A DNA stretch of 34,203 nt from an uncultured Collinsella sp. (GTDB lineage: Bacteria; Actinomycetota; Coriobacteriia; Coriobacteriales; Coriobacteriaceae). A model generated the notes under the pieces. It was not told where the DNA came from and did not search any database. It saw only the letters and a program-made list of their open reading frames with translations. The position numbers and the translations under genes were made by a program. The stretch is taken from contig CAKTWW010000021.1 in the NCBI GenBank assembly GCA_934630855.1, forward strand, positions 1-34,203. Reading direction: 5' to 3'. The stretch's first letter is position 1. Each line of letters begins with the position of its first letter. Positions 1-9,132 of the stretch are shown here, one piece after another.

Positions 1-308
1 ACGACCGCGATCGGAACATAGCGATGCCACCCGGCGGGGTTGAGCCCACTTCGCCGAGCAGCGCCACGACTAATGTAGCCGAGCGTTCCATCGTGCTTGA
101 GCTTTGACCCCACCACGCGCTTACGGCCCCACAGCGACGATTCGGCCTGCATGGCCAAGCGAGCGCTTGCCGAAGGATAGCCGTATTTCGTGCGCCTGAA
201 CGAGCCATCAAACCCCGAAGCGCTTTTTCCCCACGTCCGAGACGTCGTGCGACGGTTGACCGGCGCTGCGGGCTTTCGAGCCCGATTTGTTTTTGAAGTC
301 TCAGCCAT
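1..308 (-). CDS. Hypothetical basic protein, cut by the left edge
   Basis: An open frame without stops runs from an ATG at 308 leftward off the window, giving at least 102 residues of the N-terminus. A G-rich stretch (312-317 on the complement) sits just before the ATG and could be a ribosome binding site, though the spacing is tight. The first 40 residues are rich in Lys, Arg, Ser and Thr and look disordered. The following part contains GYPSASARLAMQAESSLWG and, near the edge, GLNPAGWHRYVPI. The NPAGWH string is faintly like the HPAGWHQQRYDF segment of the nuclease gene at 17331, but this is too short to assign a family. The coding bias matches the neighbours, so I think it is real. Function unknown. 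Confidence 0.55.
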   Translation of the reverse strand, partial: MAETSKTNRARKPAAPVNRRTTSRTWGKSASGFDGSFRRTKYGYPSASARLAMQAESSLWGRKRVVGSKLKHDGTLGYISRGAARRSGLNPAGWHRYVPIAV

Positions 309-392
309 ACGCCCCCGCACGCCGTAACAGAATCGAAACAATGCTGCTTTGGACTGTAGCACACGTTCCACACGCGGTCACGGGCACCTCGC

Positions 393-1634
393 TTAACGGT
401 CGTCGTCCTTCAGCAGGCGCCACAGGGTCGTACGGCTTATGTCCAGCACTTCGGCAGCGCGGGTCCTGTTGCCGTGAAGGTGGCCTACGACCAGCCGTGC
501 GACATCGCGCTCGGTATCGGCCAGCGGGCGCAGGATATACAGATCGCTCTCGAGCGTCGGGGCACCAAAGGTCGCGGTCTTGATAACGTCCTCCTGGGCG
601 AGTACCTCCTCCGCCACCGTTCGCTCCGCTGTGCCCGACCCCACCAATATATAAAGTCGTTCCGAAACCTCGCGCAGCTGTAGATAGTTGCGAGGCCATC
701 GATAGGCATCGAGCGTTTTGGCTGCCGCGGACGACAGGGCAGGCACCGCTGTCTCAAACATATCTGCCAGATACCCCAGGTAGCGCGCAACCTTTTCCGA
801 CACGCTGCCCTGCTCGGCGAGTGCCGGCGCAACACTTACCGCGCACGCCAAACGCTCAGTCACAAAAGCAGCTTGATCGCTTTCGCCGCCGCCCGGCATA
901 TCGTTTGCCGTCAGCATCACATGGCAGCGCGCGGCCAGCGCCGTGTCGGTCATCGTGGACACAAGCTCGCGCAAGCGCTGAGGCTCAACGGCGTGCCAGC
1001 CGCCAATACAAAGCGTCAGCCCCATTTGAAACAACGGCGATTCCGCGCTCTTGAGCAAATGGCGCCAGCCGCGGTCCGTGAGCTCGTCGAGAGCCACGGA
1101 CACAAAGGGCTCGTCAGCGAAAGGCCCATCCAGATAGAGGCGTTTTGCAATCTCGGACTGGCCGGCGCCCAGCTCGCCCTCCAGCATAAGAGGGACGCCG
1201 CGCGCATAGCTTTCGCGGACAGGGTCGGCGACCACAGCAGCACCCTCGACAATGCCATATGCACTCGACTCGTAGCGCGCCTCGACTTCGTCGACGTTAA
1301 GCCACTCGATGCCCGCATGTGCCGCCACACCGCGCACCTCACGGACCACGACGACCCAGAGCTCGCCGTATTCCCTGGCGACCGGACGCACGGTGAGACT
1401 CAAGCGCGCCCCCGCATGCCCCATCACCAAGCGCGCGCCGTCGCCCACGCGCCCCAGTCGCTCGGCGACAAATGCCGCAACGTCCTGCTCGAGCTGGGCG
1501 TCATCCATGGTCGAGATCGCGATGTCCCCGTGCTCATCGATCGCTAACGCTGAGGCCCCGGCAGCAGCCAGGGCCTCGGTCAAGATGTTCAACTTGGCAT
1601 CGCTATCCATGTTTTGCCCCATATCCGCGGACAC
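393..1634 (-). CDS. Fis-type HTH regulator with degenerate sigma-54 activator (AAA+) domain
   Basis: About 413 residues. The C-terminus (about 385-410) is a Fis-family helix-turn-helix (HGNRTRAAEVLDISRTTLWR), and the middle resembles the AAA+ domain of bacterial enhancer-binding proteins, including WPRNYLQLREVSERL, the equivalent of WPGNVREL. The ATPase motifs are broken: the P-loop reads GELGAGQSE instead of GETGTGKE, so the lysine is lost; the Walker B acidic pair is missing (LTLCIGGWHAV); and no GAFTGA sigma-54 contact loop is visible. It is therefore probably a DNA-binding regulator that no longer drives sigma-54 promoters, comparable in principle to TyrR. The GTG start at 1634 has AAGGCGG upstream; an ATG at 1610 preceded by GGGG is an equally good alternative. 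The effector and target are not evident. Confidence 0.75.
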   Translation of the reverse strand: MSADMGQNMDSDAKLNILTEALAAAGASALAIDEHGDIAISTMDDAQLEQDVAAFVAERLGRVGDGARLVMGHAGARLSLTVRPVAREYGELWVVVVREVRGVAAHAGIEWLNVDEVEARYESSAYGIVEGAAVVADPVRESYARGVPLMLEGELGAGQSEIAKRLYLDGPFADEPFVSVALDELTDRGWRHLLKSAESPLFQMGLTLCIGGWHAVEPQRLRELVSTMTDTALAARCHVMLTANDMPGGGESDQAAFVTERLACAVSVAPALAEQGSVSEKVARYLGYLADMFETAVPALSSAAAKTLDAYRWPRNYLQLREVSERLYILVGSGTAERTVAEEVLAQEDVIKTATFGAPTLESDLYILRPLADTERDVARLVVGHLHGNRTRAAEVLDISRTTLWRLLKDDDR

Positions 1635-1761
1635 GGCACGCCGCCTTGCGCCCGTTCTGCCATGTGTTTCAAAATTGAACGATATTGCTCACCAAACACT
1701 ATAGGGCAGAAGGCACTGTCCTGCGAGTATATGAGTTGCCCCGCATCGCCATCCTGGCGGG

Positions 1762-1826
1762 GCGATAAGAGCTCTTCGGGACCTACAAACCTGCGGACAA
1801 GCCATACCCGCAAGAGCTCCTATCGC
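1762..1826. repeat. Long imperfect inverted repeat downstream of yeiH-like gene
   Basis: Arms 1762-1780 and 1807-1826 share GCGATA(A/G)GAGCTCTT followed by CGGG, with one substitution and one bulged base. The loop is about 26 nt. It lies in the 245-bp gap between the YeiH-like gene and the downstream regulator. A smaller GCCCCGC/GCGGGGC hairpin lies just upstream (about 1739-1763). No T-run follows, so it is not a classic terminator; it may be a processing or attenuation element or a REP-like palindrome. Confidence 0.6.
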
Positions 1827-1879
1827 TCCACCGTCGGCGCGCGGCCACCGGCGTGCGGCATGCAAATCGCCTGCCTTGC

Positions 1880-2914
1880 CTACCAGATTCCTAGCACGTG
1901 CTGCATCCCCAAGCTCATACATGCAATGCCAATCCAGCAGCAAAAGCCCAGTGCAATGGGCTTGCCGCCCTTTTTGACCAGCTCGACGATATCGGTATTA
2001 AAGCCAATAGCCGCCATGGACATCACGATAAAGAACTTCGACAGCTCCTTGATGGGCGCCGTGATGGACGCGGGGAGCTGAAACACCGTGGTGACCACGC
2101 TCGCCAGCACAAAGAACAGGACAAACATCGGAAACGCGCGCTTAAACGAGAAAGTATTTTTGGCGTTGCCGCCGGCCTTGCGCGCCAGACGCATCTGCCA
2201 GCAAGCAAGCGCCAGCGTGATGGGAATGATGGCCAGCGTCCTGGTGAGCTTAACAACCGTGGCGCTCTCAAGCACATTGGCGCCGGGATGCATGCTGTCC
2301 CAAGCGCTCGCCGCAGCCGTTACGGACGAGGTGTCGTTGATGGCGGTACCGGCAAACAGGCCAAAGCCCTCGTTGGTCAGGCCGAGCATGCCGCCGAGCG
2401 TCGGAAACACGAGCGCCGCGATAACGTTAAACAGGAAGATGACCGAGATGGCCTGGGCGATTTCGCGATCGTCGGCATCGATGACGGGCGCGGTCGCGGC
2501 AATGGCCGAACCGCCGCAAATCGACGAGCCCACGCCCACGAGCGTCGCAATCTTGCTCGGAACCTTCATGACGCGGCAGAGCACAAAGGCGATGACAAGC
2601 GAGGTCGAGATCGTCGCCACGATAATCGGCAGCGACTGGGCGCCCTTGGACAGAATCTGCGAGAGGTTCATGCCAAAGCCAAGCAGGATGACCGCATACT
2701 GCAGGATCTTTTTGGATGTATAGGTGACGCCGGCAGCGAGCGGCTCGCGACGATCCTTGGGAAAGGCAAGTGCCAGAACCATGCCGATGAGGATGGCAAA
2801 CACCGGTCCGCCAACCACCTCGACCTGCTTGCCGAGCAGCGTTGCAGGGACGGCGATAACCAGACAGAACAAGACGCCTTTCCAGCGCTCGCGTGCGGCA
2901 TGAGCCAATTGCAT
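1880..2914 (-). CDS. YeiH/UPF0324-family putative sulfate exporter
   Basis: The protein has 344 residues, full length for the family, with about ten hydrophobic membrane segments. Typical YeiH-family stretches are GVTYTSKKILQYAVILLGF near residue 65, the glycine-rich VGVGSSICGGSAIAA near 130, and FAGTAINDTSSVTAA near 190. Members are inner-membrane proteins annotated as putative sulfate or anion exporters; the substrate is poorly established, so specificity is open. The ATG at 2914 has AAGGA on the complement about eight bases upstream. A GntR/FadR regulator starts divergently, and a perfect palindrome lies between them (2999-3015), suggesting that the regulator controls this gene. It is followed by a long inverted repeat and then the Fis-type regulator on the same strand. 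Confidence 0.85.
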   Translation of the reverse strand: MQLAHAARERWKGVLFCLVIAVPATLLGKQVEVVGGPVFAILIGMVLALAFPKDRREPLAAGVTYTSKKILQYAVILLGFGMNLSQILSKGAQSLPIIVATISTSLVIAFVLCRVMKVPSKIATLVGVGSSICGGSAIAATAPVIDADDREIAQAISVIFLFNVIAALVFPTLGGMLGLTNEGFGLFAGTAINDTSSVTAAASAWDSMHPGANVLESATVVKLTRTLAIIPITLALACWQMRLARKAGGNAKNTFSFKRAFPMFVLFFVLASVVTTVFQLPASITAPIKELSKFFIVMSMAAIGFNTDIVELVKKGGKPIALGFCCWIGIACMSLGMQHVLGIW

Positions 2915-2998
2915 AGAGGATTCCTTCTTTCAGTCTGTTTTTTGCGACGGTTCATGATACGGCAACGAGCGGGGCACAGCGCTGCAAATGTTTCCATC

Positions 2999-3015
2999 GG
3001 GTAATTGAATTACCC
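2999..3015. promoter_or_regulatory. Perfect palindrome, candidate GntR operator
   Basis: GGGTAATT-G-AATTACCC is a perfect 8+1+8 palindrome in the 141-bp space between the divergent YeiH-like and GntR genes. Its position and symmetry fit a dimeric repressor site acting on one or both promoters. A -10-like CATAAT for the GntR gene lies at 3037-3042. Binding is inferred. Confidence 0.55.
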
Positions 3016-3055
3016 CCACGGAGGGCCGATTCGCGGCATAATAAACAACTGACAT

Positions 3056-3787
3056 ATGAGTGTGAAAGAACGGTTGCGAGGCGCTATGGAAGATTCGATG
3101 CACATTGGCGAGCAGGAGACGAGCCTACAGGACCAGTCCTATCACACCATTCGGCGCAAGATCGTCTATCTGGACTATAAGCCGGGCGAAAAGCTGGGCG
3201 TCAAGCAGCTTTGCGATGACCTGGACATGGGGCGCACCCCCGTACGCGAGGCTTTGGTTCGCTTGGCACAGGAGGGCCTGGTGCGCACCGTGCCCCAGAG
3301 CGGCACCTATGTCTCGCCCATCAACCTCACCCTTGCCGAAAGCGCCTGCTACATTCGCGAGCACTTGGAAAAGCAGGTAATTGTGGAGTGCTGCGCCCGC
3401 GCCACGTCGGCCGGCATCGAGCAGCTCGACCGCGCCATCGCGCTGCAGGAAAAGGCCATGGCCGAAGAGGATCGCATCGGCTTCTTTTTGAGCGACAACC
3501 TCATGCATCACATGATTTTTAGCATCGCATGCCGCAGCACCGTGTGGTCTTGGCTCGAGGCAACCAACGCCGACCTGGAGCGCTTCCGCTGGCTGCGCGC
3601 CGCCACGCAGGTTCTGGACAATCAGGACATCGTGAACGAGCACAAGAAGATCCGCCGTGCCATCGCCGGTCGCGACCCCATCGAGGCGAGCTTTTTGGTG
3701 AGCAAGCACCTGCACATGATGTTCCGTAACCAAACCGAGGTTCTCGACCAGTTCCCCGAGTACTTCGAAACCAGTAAGCTCCGCTAA
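3056..3787 (+). CDS. GntR-family (FadR/FCD subfamily) transcriptional regulator
   Basis: 243 residues. An N-terminal winged helix-turn-helix (about 25-90) carries the GntR hallmark LGVKQLCDDLDMGRTPVREALVRLAQEGLV, given here only to locate the domain at roughly 47-77. It is followed by an all-helical FCD-type effector domain (about 100-235). Subfamily members are dimeric repressors that usually sense small organic acids. The gene diverges from the YeiH-like transporter, which is the likely target. No strong ribosome binding site precedes the ATG at 3056. The in-frame ATG at 3086 has GAGG just upstream and would still leave the whole HTH, so the true start could be there. The ligand is unknown. 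Confidence 0.88.
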   Translation: MSVKERLRGAMEDSMHIGEQETSLQDQSYHTIRRKIVYLDYKPGEKLGVKQLCDDLDMGRTPVREALVRLAQEGLVRTVPQSGTYVSPINLTLAESACYIREHLEKQVIVECCARATSAGIEQLDRAIALQEKAMAEEDRIGFFLSDNLMHHMIFSIACRSTVWSWLEATNADLERFRWLRAATQVLDNQDIVNEHKKIRRAIAGRDPIEASFLVSKHLHMMFRNQTEVLDQFPEYFETSKLR

Positions 3788-3794
3788 CCTGCCA

Positions 3795-3833
3795 AAACCA
3801 CCACAAAGGGGACAGGCACCTTTGTGGTGGTTT
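3795..3833. repeat. Inverted repeat with GGACAGGCA loop
   Basis: Perfect 15-bp arms at 3795-3809 and 3819-3833 (AAACCACCACAAAGG) enclose the loop GGACAGGCA. A degenerate copy with the same nine-base loop lies at 5911-5951, and one with related arms at 6142-6181, so this is a small local family. It sits just after the GntR stop codon. Confidence 0.8.
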
Positions 3834-3841
3834 CTCCGCAC

Positions 3842-3876
3842 AAAAAGCCCCGGCTCCGTCTGATGCGGAGCCGGGC
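3842..3876 (-). terminator. Rho-independent terminator of glmS
   Basis: The GC-rich stem is GCCCCGGCTCCG (3847-3858) paired with CGGAGCCGGGC (3866-3876). On the minus strand it is followed by a T-run (A-run at 3842-3846 on plus). It lies just beyond the glmS stop and may also end the convergent GntR transcript, although the T-run on that side is weak. Confidence 0.85.
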
Positions 3877-3903
3877 CTTAATCGTTAGAACAACGGGTCT
3901 CGA

Positions 3904-5751
<1,848 letters not shown>

Positions 5752-5825
5752 AGGATAGATCCCTTCGTTCGCGTGACTGCAAGACGTCCACGCACAGGGG
5801 GCGCTGAGACGTATAACGTTCGAGT

Positions 5826-5886
5826 ATTGTACTCACGCAACCGCAAGCTGATATACCAGAAGTGGTATCTTAAACTGGATACCACT
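5826..5886 (-). promoter_or_regulatory. glmS promoter with double inverted-repeat operator
   Basis: A -10-like TACAAT is on the complement at 5826-5831. Upstream of it are two overlapping inverted repeats: ATACCA-GAAG-TGGTAT (5853-5868) and AGTGGTATC-N8-GATACCACT (5861-5869 and 5878-5886). The TGGTAT/ATACCA halves resemble operators of the NagR/DasR (GntR/HutC) amino-sugar regulators, and the repeats overlap or abut the expected -35 position. This suggests glmS is repressed in response to amino sugars. The regulator is not in this window. Confidence 0.55.
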
Positions 5887-5910
5887 CGATTCACACACGT
5901 TCAGCCGGTC

Positions 5911-5951
5911 CAAACCACAACAATGGGGACAGGCACCTTTGTGGTGATTTG
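5911..5951. repeat. Degenerate copy of the GGACAGGCA inverted repeat
   Basis: Arms 5911-5926 and 5936-5951 match at 13 of 16 positions and enclose the same nine-base loop (GGACAGGCA, 5927-5935) as the element at 3795-3833. Confidence 0.7.
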
Positions 5952-5980
5952 GGCCGGGGCGGCGGCCCGTTCCGGCGATT

Positions 5981-6037
5981 TGTCTCAATCTGTAACATCT
6001 AGAGCTCCGAAAGCGGGCTTACTGTTACAGATCGAGA
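5981..6037. repeat. Hairpin repeat, copy A of a tandem pair
   Basis: TCTCAATCTGTAAC (5983-5996) faces GTTACAGATCGAGA (6024-6037), an inverted repeat with one mismatch and a 27-nt loop. Copy B begins 80 bases downstream with the same arms and a different loop. Confidence 0.75.
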
Positions 6038-6060
6038 TTTTCCGTCCGACCTCGACGTTT

Positions 6061-6119
6061 TGTCTCAATCTGTAACGTGTAGAGCCGGTTTCACCGTCCA
6101 GATGTTACAGATCGAGACA
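6061..6119. repeat. Hairpin repeat, copy B of a tandem pair
   Basis: TGTCTCAATCTGTAAC (6061-6076) and GTTACAGATCGAGACA (6104-6119) form 16-bp arms with one mismatch and a 27-nt loop. The arms are identical to copy A, while the loop keeps only TAGAGC, which suggests duplication followed by loop divergence. Confidence 0.75.
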
Positions 6120-6141
6120 ATTGAAAGCCGGGGCAGCAAAA

Positions 6142-6181
6142 CCACCACGAAGGGGATTGTGAACTGCCCCCTTCGTGGTGG
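6142..6181. repeat. Inverted repeat related to the CCACCAC-arm family
   Basis: Perfect 14-bp arms CCACCACGAAGGGG (6142-6155) and its complement (6168-6181) enclose a 12-nt loop. The CCACCAC.AAGG arm core is shared with the elements at 3795 and 5911. Confidence 0.7.
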
Positions 6182-6210
6182 CCTGCGCCGGAGTCGGCGT
6201 TTTCCCAGAT

Positions 6211-6251
6211 AAAACCTGCCAAAATAAACCTGTCCCTAATTGGCAGGTTTT
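6211..6251. repeat. Inverted repeat overlapping the lacI-type promoter
   Basis: Perfect 12-bp arms AAAACCTGCCAA (6211-6222) and its complement (6240-6251) enclose a 17-nt loop containing CCTGTCCC, the complement of the GGGACAGG core seen in sister elements. The right arm runs into the TTGACA box of the next promoter. Confidence 0.7.
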
Positions 6252-6280
6252 GACACCTCGGGGTCGGGCGATGCTACAAT
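6250..6280 (+). promoter_or_regulatory. Promoter of the LacI-family gene
   Basis: TTGACA (6250-6255) and TACAAT (6275-6280) are separated by 19 bp. The long spacing is offset by an extended -10 (TGCTACAAT). The predicted leader is about 30 nt. Confidence 0.6.
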
Positions 6281-6315
6281 CAGGCTTGTACTTGAAACGC
6301 ATCAAAGGGGCCGCT

Positions 6316-7428
6316 ATGGCAAAGGTTAAAATCAGCGACGTCGCGCGCGAGGCCGGAGTTTCGTTGGGCACGGTTTCCAACGCGCTCAACCATCCCGAAA
6401 AGCTGCGCCCCGAAACCCTCAAACTCATCAACGAGACCATCAATCGTCTAGGCTACCTGCCCAACCAAAGCGCCCGTCAGCTGGCCGGCGGCACCACCAA
6501 GTCCTTTGGCCTGGTCCTCCCCCGCCTCGATCACGGCTTCTCGCTCCAGATCGCCAGCGGGGCCCACAACGAGGCCCGAAAGCACGGCTACGATCTGCTC
6601 ATCGCCAATGCCGACAACAACGATATTCTTGAGGATCATTACCTGCGCTACTTTATGGGCACGCAGATGTCCGGCGTCATGGTTCAGCCCATGGCATCCC
6701 CTGACTGGCACCCGGCCATGGCCAAGATGCCCGTGCCCATCGTCTACCTGGACATCCACTGCTCCGAGCCCGGCTACTACGTGGCTGCCGACAACGAGGC
6801 CCAGGGGCGCATTATCGCCGAGCTCGCCATCGCCCGCGGCGCACACCATATCGTCGTTGTGGGTCGAGCGGCATTTATGCAGCTCACCCTGCGCGTTCTT
6901 GGCATTCACAAGGCGCTGGCGATGCGTCCCGACATTAAGATCGAAGTTATCGACGCCGGCGAATGGAATACCGCTGCCGACGGTTACAGCATCGGCGCCC
7001 AGATTGCCGAGCGCTCCGGCGACGAGCGCCCCGATTTTGTCATCGGCCTCACCGACGTACTGGCCTCGGGCGTCATCTCGGCGCTGGTCGATAAAGGCAT
7101 TTCCGTCCCCGAGCAGGTCCGTGTGGCCGGCTGCGACGGCAACCCGCTCGCCTGGAGCGGGTCGGTTCCACTCACCACGGTGGCACCCCCAGGCTACGAG
7201 ATTGGCCGCAAGGGCGTTCAATTGCTCATGGAGCAGATCGGAAACAAAGCCCCGGCGAAGACCAAGCACGCCCGCATCGGTTCCGCCGCACGCATCGTCA
7301 CCGCGGTCACGGCCGTCGAGGACATCAACCGCCAAGAGCTCGTACGCCCGTTTTTACTGGAGCGCGCCAGCACCCAGGCAAGCAGTCACACCGAAGCCAC
7401 CGCCATCAACCTCGGCGCCTACCTTTAG
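6316..7428 (+). CDS. LacI-family transcriptional regulator
   Basis: 370 residues from the ATG at 6316, chosen because AAAGGGG lies five bases upstream and the protein then begins MAKVKISDVAREAGVSLGTV, the standard LacI start. The HTH is at about 5-24 with the hinge helix near 50-58 (NQSARQLAGG), followed by a periplasmic-binding-protein-like effector domain (about 62-340). The C-terminal tail of about 25 residues (ASTQASSHTEATAINLGAYL) extends beyond the usual family end and looks disordered. Its stop overlaps the convergent HAD gene by 3 bp. The regulated sugar genes are not adjacent in an obvious way, so the target is unclear. Confidence 0.9.
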   Translation: MAKVKISDVAREAGVSLGTVSNALNHPEKLRPETLKLINETINRLGYLPNQSARQLAGGTTKSFGLVLPRLDHGFSLQIASGAHNEARKHGYDLLIANADNNDILEDHYLRYFMGTQMSGVMVQPMASPDWHPAMAKMPVPIVYLDIHCSEPGYYVAADNEAQGRIIAELAIARGAHHIVVVGRAAFMQLTLRVLGIHKALAMRPDIKIEVIDAGEWNTAADGYSIGAQIAERSGDERPDFVIGLTDVLASGVISALVDKGISVPEQVRVAGCDGNPLAWSGSVPLTTVAPPGYEIGRKGVQLLMEQIGNKAPAKTKHARIGSAARIVTAVTAVEDINRQELVRPFLLERASTQASSHTEATAINLGAYL

Positions 7429-8075
7429 CGCACGGCCTCGACCGCCGCCGTCAGATCGAACAGCGTGTCGAGCACGGCGTTGCAACCGTCCACCACGTCC
7501 TGCGGCAGCGGGACGATATCGGGCACGGCAAAGACATGGCAGCCGGCCGTGATACCCGAGACGCAGCCGTTGCGCGAATCCTCGACCACGGCGCACTCCT
7601 CGGGGGCAAAGCCCGCGCGCTTGCAGGCAAGCAGATACATCTCGGGATCGGGCTTGCCGTGCACGACGTCCTCGCCGCAAGTCACAGTCTCAAACTTGTC
7701 AAAGAGACCGAACGCCTTAAGGTTGCGCTCGGCGGTAACGTGGCGCGAAGACGTCGCAAGGCCCACGTGATAGCCCGCAGCCAAAAGCTCGTCCAGGCAC
7801 TCGGCAGCGCCGGCCTTAAGCTCCAGCTCGGTCTTGACCATCTCGTCGCGAATCTCCTTGTGGCGGACATAAATCGCCTCGGCGGTCTCGTGGCCACCGT
7901 AGCGCTCCTCGAGAATGCCCATGACATCTACCAGCGTACGGCCGATAAACTGATGAATCAGCGCGTCATCAATCGCGAGCCCCAGCTCGGCAGCGCCCGC
8001 CTTCCACGCCTTAATACCCAGTCGCTCGGTGTCGACCAGCGTTCCATCCATATCAAAAATGACAGCCTTGATCAT
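7425..8075 (-). CDS. HAD-superfamily hydrolase (beta-phosphoglucomutase-like)
   Basis: 216 residues from the ATG at 8075, preceded on the complement by GGGGGG at good distance. The HAD motifs are intact: FDMDGTLVDTE (nucleophile Asp9 and acid/base Asp11), motif II LATSSR, motif III region GKPDPEMYLLACKRAG, and motif IV VVEDSRNG. The helical cap lies between residues about 15 and 80, placing it in subfamily IA with beta-phosphoglucomutases and small sugar-phosphate phosphatases. The exact substrate cannot be read from sequence. It converges with the LacI gene (3-bp overlap) and diverges from larE. Confidence 0.88.
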   Translation of the reverse strand: MIKAVIFDMDGTLVDTERLGIKAWKAGAAELGLAIDDALIHQFIGRTLVDVMGILEERYGGHETAEAIYVRHKEIRDEMVKTELELKAGAAECLDELLAAGYHVGLATSSRHVTAERNLKAFGLFDKFETVTCGEDVVHGKPDPEMYLLACKRAGFAPEECAVVEDSRNGCVSGITAGCHVFAVPDIVPLPQDVVDGCNAVLDTLFDLTAAVEAVR

Positions 8076-8128
8076 TTCGGTCCCCCCATTGGCTTGCATT
8101 GCCGCTACTCTACCGCACTTTACGAACT

Positions 8129-8147
8129 TGTATATAACGTATATACA
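8129..8147. promoter_or_regulatory. Palindrome between HAD gene and larE, candidate operator
   Basis: TGTATATAACGTATATACA has perfect 7-bp arms around a 5-bp centre and lies in the divergent 165-bp spacer. AT-rich TGTATAT/ATATACA palindromes are common binding sites of small dimeric regulators such as GntR types. A possible larE -10 (TATAGT) follows at about 8203-8208. Confidence 0.5.
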
Positions 8148-8240
8148 TATTGCACTTTCGTTACATAGATAGAAGTCTTATGGCGAGCGGCTCGGTAGGA
8201 TTATAGTTTCGTCCGAGCTTTCAACTGTAAGGAACGTTTC

Positions 8241-9119
8241 ATGCTTTCAGACACCACCGCACCCGCAGAGGAGCTTCAGAACAAACTCGCAGCGCTCGAG
8301 CAGCTGCTTTTGGCATATGGACGCGTCGCTATCGGCTTTTCCGGCGGCGTCGACAGCAGCTTTTTGGCCGCCGTTTGCTCCCGCATCATGCCCGCCAACA
8401 CCCTTCTCGTCCATCTCACCACGCCGCTCATCGGCACGCCCGAGCAGGCTTCGTTTGAGCGATCTGTTGACGGACAAGCCGATGAGAGCCCGCATTTTAA
8501 GCTTCCGGTGCTTAATCTTTCGGTTGACCAGCTCCAGCTTCCTCAGGTTGCCTGCAATGACGCCGACCGCTGCTATCACTGCAAACGCGCCGGCTTCACC
8601 GCCATCGTCAACCACGCCAAGTCACTGGGTTTCCCCACCGTCATCGACGGCAGCAACGCGAGCGACCGCGGCGACTACCGCCCCGGCATGCGCGCTGCCG
8701 AAGAGCTCGGCGTGCGCTCGCCTCTTATGGAGGTCGGCTTTACCAAGGAAGAGGAGCGCGAGCTGCTGCGCGCATGGGGCTATCCCGTCTGGAATCTGCC
8801 CGCCGGCGCCTGCCTTGCCACGCGCATCCCCACGGGCGAGAAGCTTACGCGCGAGAAGGTCGACCTGATTCGCGCCTGCGAGGATTACCTGCACGACCTT
8901 GACCTTTCGCAGGTCCGCGCGCGACTGGTCGGCGGCTGTATGCATATCGAGGCCGCCCCGTCCGACGTCGCCAAGATCGCCGCCCTCGGCGGAACCTTGG
9001 TCGATGCCGAAGGCAAAACCACGCTGCCCGCCGCCATCGAGTCGGCCCTACGCGACCTAGGCTGCAACGACATCTCCCCCGAGGTCACCCCCTACATCCA
9101 CGGCGCGATGAATCAATAG
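8241..9119 (+). CDS. larE: LarE-type ATP-dependent sacrificial sulfur transferase
   Basis: 292 residues. LarE belongs to the PP-loop pyrophosphatase superfamily. It adenylates and then thiolates the carboxylates of pyridinium bis-carboxylic acid mononucleotide, donating sulfur from its own cysteine, to build the nickel-pincer cofactor of lactate racemase. Visible features are the PP-loop SGGVDSS (34-40), CYHCK (Cys111, Cys114), DGSNASDRGDYRPG (136-149) and PAGACLATRIP with Cys191, the equivalent of the sacrificial cysteine. AAGGAA is placed correctly before the ATG at 8241. larB, larC and larA are not adjacent, so the cofactor pathway would have to be encoded elsewhere; a general sulfur-transfer role is possible. 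Confidence 0.9.
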   Translation: MLSDTTAPAEELQNKLAALEQLLLAYGRVAIGFSGGVDSSFLAAVCSRIMPANTLLVHLTTPLIGTPEQASFERSVDGQADESPHFKLPVLNLSVDQLQLPQVACNDADRCYHCKRAGFTAIVNHAKSLGFPTVIDGSNASDRGDYRPGMRAAEELGVRSPLMEVGFTKEEERELLRAWGYPVWNLPAGACLATRIPTGEKLTREKVDLIRACEDYLHDLDLSQVRARLVGGCMHIEAAPSDVAKIAALGGTLVDAEGKTTLPAAIESALRDLGCNDISPEVTPYIHGAMNQ

Positions 9120-9132
9120 GCAACGCCCCAAT

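Larger units (their letters stand above)
5887..6249. other. Gene-free spacer rich in inverted repeats
   Basis: Together with the glmS leader, the whole 564-bp gap (5752-6315) between glmS and the LacI gene holds no credible open frame. It contains the glmS promoter and operator, five separate inverted repeats (5911-5951, 5981-6037, 6061-6119, 6142-6181, 6211-6251) and the LacI promoter. Confidence 0.75.

Noticed and set aside
5752..5900. glmS ribozyme in the leader
   Set aside because: No conserved ribozyme core could be recognised, and the leader predicted from the -10 box is only about 70 nt, too short for it.
5981..6119. CRISPR-like repeat-spacer pattern
   Set aside because: Only two units, each an inverted repeat with its variable part in the loop, and no cas genes nearby.
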